Shown here in pieces: positions 17,133-24,670 of a DNA stretch of 64,000 nucleotides (positions are counted from its first letter, which is position 1; each line of letters begins with the position of its first letter). Where the stretch lies: assembly GCA_021834785.1 (NCBI GenBank), contig JAKBRJ010000003.1, positions 1-64,000 of the forward strand, given 5' to 3'. The stretch is from Microcaldota archaeon (GTDB lineage Archaea; Micrarchaeota; Micrarchaeia; Micrarchaeales; Micrarchaeaceae). Position numbers and translations under genes: made by a program. The notes under the pieces are model-generated. The model ran no database searches. It saw only the letters and a list, made by a program, of their open reading frames with translations, and had not been told where the DNA came from.

Positions 17133-17933
17133 ATGTCAAAACGAATCAACAACCCTGAACGCAAGTTTTCCGGAAAGCGTAATGTAAATATTAAACATGC
17201 AAAGGCAGCGCCTGCACATCGTTCGACTCATGCCGCTGCTCCCAAACGGGCGGTTGCACCCAAAGCACATGCACGTGCTTCAGGAATCAAGAAATCAATT
17301 TCTATTAAAAAACGCCCAGCACGCGCCATAAATAACAGGGCAGGCGTTGCAAAAAAGATTCAAGCAGGCAAGAGGCTTAAAGCCAAAGAAACCAAATCAC
17401 AAATGAGGAAGATCGAGGAGGCCTTGGCCGAGAAGACCGCCATCGAAAGGACCAAAGGGATAATAGATTCAATAATGCAGAACGAGTCCATAATATCGTA
17501 TTTGAATAAGAATGTTAGCAAGCGCGCTTCTGAGGTGCTTGGTCTGCTTGAAACCCCAAAAACAGACGAACAGATAGCGGAAATGTTAGATATGAAGATA
17601 AATGGCGTGAGAAGGATACTGAATATCATGCAGGGATATGGAATAACAAATTATAACATATCCAAAAACGTAGACGGATGGCTTTCGTTTTCGTGGTATA
17701 TAAACAACAATAAAGTAGACCAGTTTTTTGATTATGTGAAGAGTGTATCAAGCACCGAAAGCACGATAAAAGACGATTGCAATGATTATTTCATATGTGA
17801 TAAATGTTACAAAGACAGTAAGATGATATTTACTTTTGATGCAGCATACGAAGCGAATTTTAAATGTTCGTGTAATAAACTTATGGTAAGGAAGAGCAAA
17901 GACGATATCACAGAGATTTTGAAATCTGTATAG
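17133..17933 (+). CDS. tfe: Transcription factor E (TFE-alpha) with basic N-terminal tail
   Basis: General transcription factor that helps open the promoter with RNA polymerase. The winged-helix domain spans roughly residues 105-185 (LLETPKTDEQIAEMLDMKIN, VRRILNIMQGYGITNY). A degenerate zinc ribbon follows with Cys222-x2-Cys225 and Cys245-x-Cys247, so the second knuckle is C-x-C rather than C-x2-C. The first ~100 residues are an extra Lys/Arg/Ala-rich, probably disordered tail not found in typical TFE. Divergent from eL15; a tttaaata TATA-like box lies about 60 bp upstream. The basic tail could bind DNA; that is an inference. Confidence 0.88.
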   Translation: MSKRINNPERKFSGKRNVNIKHAKAAPAHRSTHAAAPKRAVAPKAHARASGIKKSISIKKRPARAINNRAGVAKKIQAGKRLKAKETKSQMRKIEEALAEKTAIERTKGIIDSIMQNESIISYLNKNVSKRASEVLGLLETPKTDEQIAEMLDMKINGVRRILNIMQGYGITNYNISKNVDGWLSFSWYINNNKVDQFFDYVKSVSSTESTIKDDCNDYFICDKCYKDSKMIFTFDAAYEANFKCSCNKLMVRKSKDDITEILKSV

Positions 17934-17968
17934 ATGCAGCAAATCAAATCAAGCGAAAAGGCAAACAG

Positions 17969-18043
17969 AGCGAGGTAGGGTAGTCTGGAGTGCCCGCCGG
18001 GCTCATAACCCGGAGATCGGTGGTTCAAATCCACTCCTCGCTA
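17969..18043 (+). tRNA. Initiator tRNA-Met(CAU)
   Basis: 75-nt cloverleaf: acceptor AGCGAGG/CCTCGCT, anticodon arm CCGGG-CTCATAA-CCCGG with anticodon CAU, T arm with TTCAAAT, discriminator A. The A1-U72 pair and three consecutive G-C pairs next to the anticodon loop mark it as an initiator rather than an elongator or the AUA-decoding CAU isoacceptor. No intron. It follows the TFE gene on the same strand. Confidence 0.95.
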
Positions 18044-18137
18044 TAACCGGCCACCCCACAATTCCGCTATTCGCACATTTTATTATATTATATATATGTT
18101 TAAAAAAACAGCAATCTATAATTACACACAGGCAAAA

Positions 18138-18146
18138 GTTTAAAAC
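18138..18146 (+). promoter_or_regulatory. TATA box of the GINS-eL42-aIF2-alpha group
   Basis: tttaaaaca-type element. With the usual 25-nt spacing, transcription would begin near 18165-18170, a few bases before the GGTGAT ribosome-binding site (18172-18177) of the GINS frame. Confidence 0.45.
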
Positions 18147-18180
18147 ACCGCAAATATTACCGGAACACAGGGGTGATGGC

Positions 18181-18684
18181 ATAACTGAACGTATTTCTTA
18201 TGACCTGCTATGGCAAGTATATCAAAAAGAAAAATACTCGAACGAACTCCAAACTATACCTAAGAGTTTTTATGACGAGATAAAAAAGGATATAGAATCG
18301 CTCGAATCCAAAAACCCGAACGACGAGGAAGCATCAATTATAAAGAACAACATAATAAAAATAACAAACGAGCTTTATGAAAAGCGGAAGCAGAAAATCA
18401 TAATATATGTGGCATACAATAAACCGCTTCCATCGCCCATACCAAAATCAGAGCAGGATTTTTACATTAAACTTATAAATGTTACAAAAGAAAACAAAGT
18501 AGATATATCTGGAAGGCCTGCGGAAAGCGGAGCCATTGCATTGCGGGCGATAATAGAAATACCTGAAGTATTTCTTCCTTCGGGAGGCAAGATAGGGCCC
18601 GTGCAAAAAGGCTCTGTTTTAGAGATAGAGAATGCTAACGATGCAAAATTTTTAATTGAGAACACACTATGTGAGCAAGCTTAA
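18181..18684 (+). CDS. GINS subunit (Gins51-like), apparently starting at AUA
   Basis: 167-residue component of the archaeal replicative helicase complex (Cdc45/RecJ-MCM-GINS). The helical A domain comes first (YDLLWQVYQKEKYSNELQ, then IPKSFYDEIKKDIESLE), and a beta-rich B domain is at the C-terminus (IPEVFLPSGGKIGPVQKGS). That A-then-B order fits the Gins51 type. No ATG/GTG/TTG occurs in phase until GTG 18409, which would delete the A domain. A perfect GGTGAT ends at 18177, and 3 nt later is ATA 18181, the same spacing as GTGAT-AAA-ATG of eL42, eL15 and thermosome. An ATG at 18175 is out of phase, so a one-base sequence error is the alternative. Confidence 0.85.
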   Translation: MTERISYDLLWQVYQKEKYSNELQTIPKSFYDEIKKDIESLESKNPNDEEASIIKNNIIKITNELYEKRKQKIIIYVAYNKPLPSPIPKSEQDFYIKLINVTKENKVDISGRPAESGAIALRAIIEIPEVFLPSGGKIGPVQKGSVLEIENANDAKFLIENTLCEQA

Positions 18685-18710
18685 ATCATAAAACATCTAA
18701 ATGTGATAAA

Positions 18711-18992
18711 ATGAAAGTACCTAGAGAAATAAAGACGTTCTGCCCAAAATGCGGCAAGAATACGAGCCACAAGGTCATATTATACTCAAAGAAGCCGGAA
18801 AGCGGGCTTAATGTAGGAAAACGCAGGCGCGCAAGAAAGCTTAAGGGATACATAGGCAAGGTAAAAGGGCAAGCCACAGTAGTAAAAGTATCGAAAAGGC
18901 AAAAGGTATTACTTGAATGCAAGGACTGCAAATACAAGGTGGAAAGGGTCCTCGGGTCCAGAACAAAGAAAAAACTGGAATTCGGCATGTGA
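18711..18992 (+). CDS. rpl44e: Ribosomal protein eL42 (L44e)
   Basis: 93-residue E-site protein of the large subunit. Zinc-binding pairs FCPKCGKN (Cys12, Cys15) and LECKDCKYK near residues 71-74 frame the family core KGYIGKVKGQATVVKVSKR. ATG 18711 is preceded by GTGATAAA. The usual archaeal order eL42-eS27-aIF2-alpha is broken here: no eS27 gene lies between eL42 and aIF2-alpha. Confidence 0.97.
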   Translation: MKVPREIKTFCPKCGKNTSHKVILYSKKPESGLNVGKRRRARKLKGYIGKVKGQATVVKVSKRQKVLLECKDCKYKVERVLGSRTKKKLEFGM

Positions 18993-19015
18993 CCTGAAAT
19001 AAAAGTGATAACCGC

Positions 19016-19816
19016 ATGTCAAACAAAATATTTCCAAAACAGAATTCATTAGTAATAGCTGAGGTATCTAAGATAACTAGGTATGGTGCATACTGCAAAC
19101 TGCCAGAATATGGCGGCACAGAGGTCTTTCTGCCATTAAAGGAGGTATCATCTGGATGGATAAAGAACATAAGGGAATTTCTCCACCAGGGACAAAAAGT
19201 AGTATGCAAGGTAATATACGTAGATATGGACAAGGATACCATAGACATATCATTAAAAAAAGTCACAGCAAAGGAATCAAAGACAAAAATAAGCGAATAC
19301 AACCTGGAGAAAAGGCTTAACGGGCTTTTCATGCAGGCGCTTAAGATGAGCAAAGAAAGCCAGCAAAGCAAGGACATGATAATACAATACGTTTTGAACG
19401 CATTCCAGAATTACACAAATCTTTTCTTCAATGCTGCAAATGACACTGAGGAATACAAAAAACTAGAGATACCTAAAAAACTGAAGGATGCCATAGCATC
19501 ATTGATAATAGTAAACAAAAAGAAGAAGCAGCACAATGTATCATACATAGCCACATTATACACATTCAATACAAAATCAGGAATAACATCAATAAACGAC
19601 CTTTTGAAAAAGGCAGAGAAGAAAGGCGTTAATATATCATATATAAGCTCGCCTAAATACCGGATGGCATCTAACGGCCAAGATTATAACGAGGCAGAAA
19701 ATAAGATCAAAGATGCGGTGTCCCTTATAGAAAGCACCAAAGGCATCGTTTTTAAGATCGAAAAGGAGAAGCTGAAAAAAGAGAAAGAAAATGTAATGGA
19801 TGCAATATATGGATGA
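19016..19816 (+). CDS. Translation initiation factor aIF2 subunit alpha
   Basis: 266 residues, normal for the alpha subunit of the heterotrimeric factor that delivers initiator tRNA. The N-terminal S1-type OB domain has GAYCKLPEYGGTEVFLPLKE and then SSGWIKNIREFLHQGQKVVC. The helical middle and the C-terminal alpha/beta domain (KSGITSINDLLKKAEKKG) follow. Same-strand group with GINS, eL42 and the PAC2 protein; its 3' end overlaps the PAC2 start by 8 bp. Confidence 0.96.
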   Translation: MSNKIFPKQNSLVIAEVSKITRYGAYCKLPEYGGTEVFLPLKEVSSGWIKNIREFLHQGQKVVCKVIYVDMDKDTIDISLKKVTAKESKTKISEYNLEKRLNGLFMQALKMSKESQQSKDMIIQYVLNAFQNYTNLFFNAANDTEEYKKLEIPKKLKDAIASLIIVNKKKKQHNVSYIATLYTFNTKSGITSINDLLKKAEKKGVNISYISSPKYRMASNGQDYNEAENKIKDAVSLIESTKGIVFKIEKEKLKKEKENVMDAIYG

Positions 19817-20618
19817 TCGAATGGATGACACCTACATAAAACTTAACGGAACGCTTCCCAAACTTAAAAATCCTATGCTTGTTGTCGGGCTGCCAGGCAT
19901 AGGCAGCGTAGGAAAGATAGTTGTGGAACACCTTAAAAAAGAATTCAAAGCAGAGAAGATTGCTACGCTGTATTCAAGCCATTTCCCACATCAAGTTGCG
20001 ATGCTAAAGAACGGCGGCATACGCCTCGTAAACAACAGGTTTTATGTAATTAAATCCAAGGGCAAAAAGACCCCCGACATAGTATTGCTTAGTGGGGATG
20101 TGCAGGCGATGACATCTGAGGGACAATATGAGGTCAACAGGATGATAGTGGATTTCTTCAAGAACCAACTGAAAGGCGGTTTCATATACACATTAGGTGG
20201 ATATAATATATCCGGAAGCGTGGCGCAGAATCCGAGAGTATTCGGCAATGCAACAAACATTTCAGTGGTAAATAAATTCCGCAATAAGGGCATAGTATTC
20301 GGAGAATCAAAAGGCACTATACTCGGGTCGGCTGGTCTTATAATAGCGTTTGCTAAGATGAACGGTATGGAGGGCATATGCTTGATGGGGGAGACCACAT
20401 TCATAGATATTGATCACAGGGCAGCTAAAGCAGTGCTAGAGATGCTTGCAAGAGAACTTGGCCTAAAGATAGACACAAAAAATCTGGACAAAATGATAGA
20501 GAAGACCGCACAGACCCTTAAAGAACTCGAGCAGCAGATAGCCACCAGCATACCCATGCCCCAGCTAGGCCCAGGAAACACCGGCGGAGACAATAGGACG
20601 ACTTCATATATAAGGTAA
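19809..20618 (+). CDS. PAC2 family proteasome assembly chaperone-like protein
   Basis: About 269 residues of the archaeal PAC2 (DUF75) family, commonly encoded next to aIF2-alpha and Nop10. Family marks are LVVGLPGIGSVGKIVVEHL near the N-terminus, GDVQAMTSEGQYEVNRMIV, GGYNISGSV and a GSAGLIIAFAKMNGMEG block. The phosphorylase-like core LPGIGxVG is conserved. ATGs occur at 19800, 19809 and 19821; 19809 fits the short overlap with aIF2-alpha. The archaeal function is inferred from eukaryotic proteasome chaperones. No Nop10 gene is seen between the two. Confidence 0.88.
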   Translation: MDDRMDDTYIKLNGTLPKLKNPMLVVGLPGIGSVGKIVVEHLKKEFKAEKIATLYSSHFPHQVAMLKNGGIRLVNNRFYVIKSKGKKTPDIVLLSGDVQAMTSEGQYEVNRMIVDFFKNQLKGGFIYTLGGYNISGSVAQNPRVFGNATNISVVNKFRNKGIVFGESKGTILGSAGLIIAFAKMNGMEGICLMGETTFIDIDHRAAKAVLEMLARELGLKIDTKNLDKMIEKTAQTLKELEQQIATSIPMPQLGPGNTGGDNRTTSYIR

Positions 20619-20625
20619 TGCAACT

Positions 20626-20710
20626 GCGCCAGTAATCTAGCCTGGTAGGATATCAGCTTCCCATATCTAGGAAAAAGCTGAACGCTCGGGTTCAAATCCC
20701 GACTGGCGCA
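20626..20710 (+). tRNA. tRNA-Gly(CCC) with 12-nt intron
   Basis: Acceptor GCGCCAG/CTGGCGC, D arm ATCT...GGAT, anticodon stem TCAGC/GCTGA, T arm TCGGG-TTCAAAT-CCCGA, discriminator A. The anticodon arm encloses 19 nt. Loop bases TTCC pair with GGAA (4 bp) between 3-nt bulges CAT and AAA, closed by a 5-nt loop. Cutting at the second/third bulge bases removes 20664-20675 and leaves TTCCCAA, anticodon CCC. The D-arm pattern also matches glycine tRNAs. A Trp reading (CCA) would require displaced splice sites and is rejected. Confidence 0.9.
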
Positions 20711-20735
20711 ATCAAAACAAAGGAGGTTTTTGAAT

Positions 20736-20972
20736 ATGAATCGTTTGGAATTTAATGTCTGTAAGAATTGTGGACATTCAGTGGTTAATTTCAATTCCAA
20801 ATGGTTGCATCACATCTCACGAAGTAAACTCTTGGGTTTCCCACACTGGCCTGCTGGACATGTAATTACTTTGAATTGCAAGTGGGGATGCAAATGCAAT
20901 ATTCCTGAACTGGATCAGACTAAGCCTTTGAAAACTAAGCTGGTATATCTGGGTAAAAGAACGGACAGATAG
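20736..20972 (+). CDS. Small Cys-rich, possibly zinc-binding protein
   Basis: 78 residues, family not recognised. A Cys-x2-Cys pair near the N-terminus (NVCKNCGHS), a HH pair (KWLHHIS) and a second cysteine group (CKWGCKC) suggest one metal site. The ribosome-binding site is a strong AAAGGAGG, 8 bp before ATG 20736, unlike the GGTGAT type used by most neighbours. The gene follows tRNA-Gly by 25 bp and borders a poorly coding stretch. A +1 frame continues open for 60-odd codons after its stop, so a frameshifted longer gene is possible. Confidence 0.5.
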   Translation: MNRLEFNVCKNCGHSVVNFNSKWLHHISRSKLLGFPHWPAGHVITLNCKWGCKCNIPELDQTKPLKTKLVYLGKRTDR

Positions 20973-20978
20973 GGTCTT

Positions 20979-21425
20979 TCATCCAGAAATTGGTTCTTCG
21001 CAATCAAAGGACGGGGTTATATATAAGCCATTGAAATGTCCCATCCGAGAGAAGATAAGAATCTTAAGAAAGCACTTTTCCTTGACGTTCGGCGCCAACG
21101 TGCAGGACCTTGATTCAATTGTTAATACATTGGCTCCTTTTTCTGCAAAGCTAAATGGTGTGGGGTAATAATACGCCGTTGTTTTATTCACGACGCACGG
21201 TATTAGGGGGTTGAATTTTATACCGCATAGTTTGGAATTTCCGGTTTCTTCATCAGCGCGCGCAATGTACCTGCATTTTAGAAAATAAGCAATAAGGCAG
21301 GAATGGGCGCATACTGCGGCTCTTTTTATCCAGACAATTTTGTTCCTTAAAAATCCCAGGCAAGACGCCCCTTTTGGAACCGGTGCAAAAGTAGATTGCC
21401 CAAAGGAATATATAGGAAAAGGGGT
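20979..21425 (-). other. 148-codon open frame without a start codon
   Basis: In the 527-bp stretch between the Cys-rich gene and the next membrane-protein gene, the minus strand is open for 148 codons from just after a TAG (21426-21428) to TGA at 20979-20981. No ATG or TTG occurs in phase and the first GTG is more than half-way along. The translation is cysteine-rich with patches such as RNKIVWIKRAAVCAHSC and FSFAEKGANVLTIESRS. No family was recognised. The plus strand is also partly open here. This may be a decayed gene or a chance frame; the rest of the stretch (21430-21499) shows nothing. Confidence 0.25.
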
Positions 21426-21499
21426 CTATCTAATTGTGACTAACCGAAAAGTGGATTAACGACTTTTGTCCCAGACTTGCAATTAAACCGGGCCAGTAA

Positions 21500-21994
21500 A
21501 TGCTTCAAACCGTAACTGCGAATTCAAATCTATATGCCGCCATATTCCTAATGATAATAGTTCTGATGGTGGCTAGGCGCGCAGGCATGACATCAACAAT
21601 GAACAAATTCTCATTACGCCGGGTCTTCCTCAGACCTGCGATATATGTGGCCATTGCAGCTGCGGTATCGGTTGGCTTGCCCGGATATGAAATAATATCA
21701 ATCATACTTTTAGCGCTCGCGGGCGCGTATGCCGCTATTTCGCTATCGATAGGCATAGAGATATCATATATAAGCGGCAAACTCCACTATAAAAAATCGC
21801 GCAGCATCACGCTATTCTGGGGTATTGCCGTAGTACTAAGATATCTGATTGCCGCATACCTTCCTATGTATGCTATTGCATCGATATCTATCGATCTGTT
21901 ATTGGGTGCGACTACGGGGTTGCTGGTTGGCGAAGCCATTAAAATTTATATATTATACAAGAAAATCAAAGCAAAAGAGGCGAAATCCAGATGA
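21500..21994 (+). CDS. Integral membrane protein, possibly CcdC/DUF1453-like
   Basis: 164 residues with four to five hydrophobic helices (AAIFLMIIVLMVA, AIYVAIAAAVSVGLPG, ISIILLALAGAYAAIS, ALRYLIAAYLPMYAIA-like and LLLGATTGLLVGEAI). A cytoplasmic loop has the pattern MNKFSLRRVFLRPAIYV, which resembles the arginine-rich loop of CcdC/DUF1453 proteins; that resemblance is weak. It ends with a basic tail KKIKAKEAKSR. No clear ribosome-binding site. Function unknown. About 250 bp of non-coding DNA follow, of which 22141-22244 is an IS remnant. Confidence 0.65.
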   Translation: MLQTVTANSNLYAAIFLMIIVLMVARRAGMTSTMNKFSLRRVFLRPAIYVAIAAAVSVGLPGYEIISIILLALAGAYAAISLSIGIEISYISGKLHYKKSRSITLFWGIAVVLRYLIAAYLPMYAIASISIDLLLGATTGLLVGEAIKIYILYKKIKAKEAKSR

Positions 21995-22140
21995 GCGCGC
22001 CTCTGATTTCAATTACCTAACTTCGCCAAATGTGATTCCTACCTCTAGTCCTGATGCGTAGACCAGTTCGCCAAATACGGTTTACCGACGCAGGTTCGGG
22101 TCTTTTGTACCATATTTATCCAGAAAATCACCCGTAGGGC

Positions 22141-22244
22141 AAGAATGCCACGACTTTCAAGTCGTGGATGAATTACTTTTATACCTTCTCGTTCTGCAGT
22201 TCGCTCTCATCCCGCCCATGAATGGTGTGGGATTTCCCGCTCAC
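22141..22244 (-). mobile_element. MITE-like remnant of an IS605/TnpB element
   Basis: Read on the minus strand, 22244 down to about 22180 matches, with few changes, the left end of the TnpB element at 40785-40852: GTGAGCGGGAAATCCCA, then TTCATGGGCGGGATGA, then GCAGAACGAGAAGGTATAAA. It is joined directly to a right-end-type hairpin CCACGACTT-TC-AAGTCGTGG (22148-22167). No transposase lies between the ends, so this is a short non-autonomous derivative. Both copies are preceded by TTTTAATAA, the probable insertion target. Its first bases supply the TGA stop of the DUF92 gene. Confidence 0.78.
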
Positions 22245-22939
22245 GTTATTAAAATTGCAAATATTGCCATCGCCGCAAGCGCCCCAGCAATGCTTGCTAT
22301 TGCATTAGATGTGAATTTGTTGCCTATTCCATTGGTTTCGAAATATCCAGCTACTGAATCTGCAACAGTGCCGATAAACCCGGACAATACTATGCCTATT
22401 ACCAGGTACCATAATCCAGGCGCGAAAAACCCTCCCACAAGCAATGCAGCGCTCAATGATATCATAAAAGCCCCAAAAATTCCCATAAGCAGGCCAAACC
22501 ACGTAACACCTCCGGAAACCCCCTTTCTGACTTTTTTAAACGTGAAAATCATTATAGGGTCGCCATCTAACACACCGAGCTCGCTGCTGAACTTGTCTGC
22601 AGCTACCGCAGCCACGCTTCCAATGAACCCGAAGACTATCAATTGCTCAAGCCCTGCAAAAAACATAGTTGAAACAAAGAATGCAATGGCCATGACTAAA
22701 GGAATTGTGCTATTTGCAACAACGTTTTTCATGCCTCTGCTTTTTTCGTACAGTTGCCTTTTCTTCTTATACGGCGTGCCAATCCAGGTCACTATTGCAG
22801 ATATTACCAAGAAATAAAGCATCACTATGAAGAAGAACGCGCCAAGCCTGCCTCCAAGGAGTATGAGCAAGATGCCTAACGCTAAAGAAACCAAGGTTGC
22901 TCTCGAATCAAGAGTCAAAAAAGTCATTGTGTCATCCAA
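22241..22939 (-). CDS. DUF92/TMEM19 family membrane protein
   Basis: 232 residues, six or so membrane helices. Family marks are ADKFSSELGVLDGDPIMIFTF in a cytoplasmic loop, then KKVRKGVSGGVTWFGLL and FIGTVADSVAGYFETNGIGN, the last being the polar motif shared with phytol-phosphate kinase-like (VTE6) proteins. Function in archaea is not established; prenyl-phosphate metabolism is possible. The C-terminus ends at a TGA contributed by the first bases of the adjoining MITE, so the native last residues may have been replaced. Confidence 0.85.
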   Translation of the reverse strand: MDDTMTFLTLDSRATLVSLALGILLILLGGRLGAFFFIVMLYFLVISAIVTWIGTPYKKKRQLYEKSRGMKNVVANSTIPLVMAIAFFVSTMFFAGLEQLIVFGFIGSVAAVAADKFSSELGVLDGDPIMIFTFKKVRKGVSGGVTWFGLLMGIFGAFMISLSAALLVGGFFAPGLWYLVIGIVLSGFIGTVADSVAGYFETNGIGNKFTSNAIASIAGALAAMAIFAILIT

Positions 22940-22999
22940 AAATATGGAAAGTTCCGGTATTTAGAAAGGCTTTTAAACCTATACATTCATAGTAAATTA

Positions 23000-23070
23000 C
23001 GAGTTCTCTACTGTAGGAAAGTCGTGAAGAACTGGTCGCCTTGCCAGCGTCTTTGACGCTGGCCTTATTC
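23000..23070 (+). ncRNA. Candidate small structured RNA
   Basis: A TATA-like cttttaaacc (22970-22979) lies about 25-30 bp before a segment with two stem-loops: AGTTCT/AGAACT (23002-23007 with 23028-23033), then a 9-bp perfect stem GCCAGCGTC-TTT-GACGCTGGC (23043-23063). Nothing coding fits here. It could be a small RNA, a terminator-like hairpin, or the right end of another IS605-type element, whose ends have similar short-loop hairpins. Confidence 0.3.
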
Positions 23071-23151
23071 TTTGGTAAATCATTCTCTTACATATACCAA
23101 GTGAACCTATTTATTGTTATTTGCATATAATAACTATAAGATGATTTTTCA

Positions 23152-24102
23152 ATGGCTAAAGAAAAGAGCGTAAAGGAAATAGAAGACCTTCCAGGCATAG
23201 GCCCCACAACTGCAGAAAAGCTCCGCGCCGCAGGCATAGACACGCTTGATAAAATAGCAACAATGTCTCCGCACGAGCTTTCCGAGGTGTCTGGCATAAG
23301 CGTAGAAAGCGCAAAGAAAGCCATAAACGCATCGAGAGAAGCGACAACCATAGAGTATGAAACAGGGAGCGCGGTATCTGAAAAGAGGAGAGTTTTAGGC
23401 AAGATAACCACCGGATCAAAGGATCTTGACGAGCTTATAGGCGGAGGGGTAGAGACAAACGCCATAACAGAAGTATACGGCAAATTTGCAAGCGGCAAAT
23501 CGCAAATAGGGTTTCAGCTCGCTGTTAATGCCCAGCTGCCTAAAAATAAAGGCGGCCTTGAAGGGGGCGTGCTTTTCATAGATACTGAAGGGACTTTCAG
23601 GCCAGAGCGAATAGTGTCGATGGCAACTGCAGCAGGATTGGATTCGGATGCAACACTCGGAAACATCATGGTGGTGAGAGCAACTACAACCGAAAAGCAG
23701 GTCCTTACTGTGGAAAGAGCAGACAGCCTAATACTTGAAAAGAACATAAAACTCATAATAGTTGATTCAATAACCTCGCTTTTCAGGTCTGAATTTATAG
23801 GAAGGGGTGCACTAGGGGAACGCCAGCAGAAATTAAATTCACATATACATAAACTACAGATTCTGGCTGACAAATTCGGCGTTGCGGTCTATATTACAAA
23901 TCAAGTAATGGACAATCCAGGCATTTTATTTGGAGATCCGACCACGCCAATAGGTGGAAACGTATTGGCACATGCTGCAACTACTAGGCTTTATATAAGG
24001 AAGAGCAAGGAAGACAAAAGGATTGTAAGGCTCGTGGATTCGCCAAACATGCCAGATGGCGAATGCATAATCAAGATAACGACCAGCGGCATAAAGGACT
24101 GA
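23152..24102 (+). CDS. radA: Recombinase RadA
   Basis: 316-residue archaeal RecA/Rad51 homologue for strand exchange. The N-terminal helix-hairpin-helix is IEDLPGIGPTTAEKLRAAGI. Walker A is GKFASGKSQ (residues 110-118), with serine in the usual threonine position; Walker B is LIIVDSITSLFRSE. The L2 region has ITNQVMDNPGILFGDPTTPI. ATG 23152 comes about 20 bp after catataata, so the mRNA may be almost leaderless. Convergent with Trm56. Confidence 0.97.
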   Translation: MAKEKSVKEIEDLPGIGPTTAEKLRAAGIDTLDKIATMSPHELSEVSGISVESAKKAINASREATTIEYETGSAVSEKRRVLGKITTGSKDLDELIGGGVETNAITEVYGKFASGKSQIGFQLAVNAQLPKNKGGLEGGVLFIDTEGTFRPERIVSMATAAGLDSDATLGNIMVVRATTTEKQVLTVERADSLILEKNIKLIIVDSITSLFRSEFIGRGALGERQQKLNSHIHKLQILADKFGVAVYITNQVMDNPGILFGDPTTPIGGNVLAHAATTRLYIRKSKEDKRIVRLVDSPNMPDGECIIKITTSGIKD

Positions 24103-24124
24103 ATGCAAACAAAAGGTGTCTTAT

Positions 24125-24598
24125 CTATCCCTGTTCGTGGTTCTTGAAATGCACTGCAAGCTCTCTACCCTCAAAAAATACGTGCAAGAATACCGAAAGC
24201 GCTGCCGTGGCGCTGTTGGGTTGCCTTGACACGCTGACCATAAAATCTGACCTATCCATAATGCTTTTTATTGATTCCTTTGATGACACTACAATTAAAA
24301 GATTCCTGTAAGCCTTTAAGGTATGTGCAATCTTGCCGAGTGGTTCTCCAAACTGCGTAAGATACACCACTTTATAATTTCTCCTATCCTTGAACGCATC
24401 GGCGATGGTCCTTGAAAATTCTACCTTGAACTCGCCTCCCCACCTCTTGATTACTTTCTTATTGAAGCTCACGATCCGTTTATTATCCAGCTGTGCGGCG
24501 AATGTTATGCTTGATGCACCCAAAGCCCTAGCTGAGAGCATAAGGTCTACCTGGCTGTTATAGTTGCAATTGCCTACGACAACTACTGATATCAACAT
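24125..24598 (-). CDS. tRNA (cytidine-56-2'-O)-methyltransferase (Trm56)
   Basis: About 157 residues of the SPOUT-class family that methylates C56 in the T-loop of archaeal tRNAs. Family marks: LSARALGASSITFA near the N-terminus, KRWGGEFKVEF, YKVVYLTQFGEPLGK, and the C-terminal trefoil-knot segment SVSRQPNSATAALSVFLHVF with FEGREL. ATG 24598 is chosen because the family begins directly with the first beta strand. Noteworthy here because its target, the T-loop, is interrupted by an intron in tRNA-Lys. Confidence 0.9.
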   Translation of the reverse strand: MLISVVVVGNCNYNSQVDLMLSARALGASSITFAAQLDNKRIVSFNKKVIKRWGGEFKVEFSRTIADAFKDRRNYKVVYLTQFGEPLGKIAHTLKAYRNLLIVVSSKESIKSIMDRSDFMVSVSRQPNSATAALSVFLHVFFEGRELAVHFKNHEQG

Positions 24599-24670
24599 CC
24601 CACCCAAATATATTTAAACAATAAAAATTAATAAGGGCACTGAAAAAGCAAATGCCCTATCCTAAATTGA

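Noticed and set aside
17969..18043. AUA-decoding tRNA-Ile(CAU)
   Set aside because: A1-U72 and three G-C pairs beside the anticodon loop are initiator features.
20626..20710. tRNA-Trp(CCA) instead of tRNA-Gly(CCC)
   Set aside because: CCA would need splice sites outside the standard bulge positions, the D arm is glycine-like, and a separate tRNA-Trp lies at 57622-57755.
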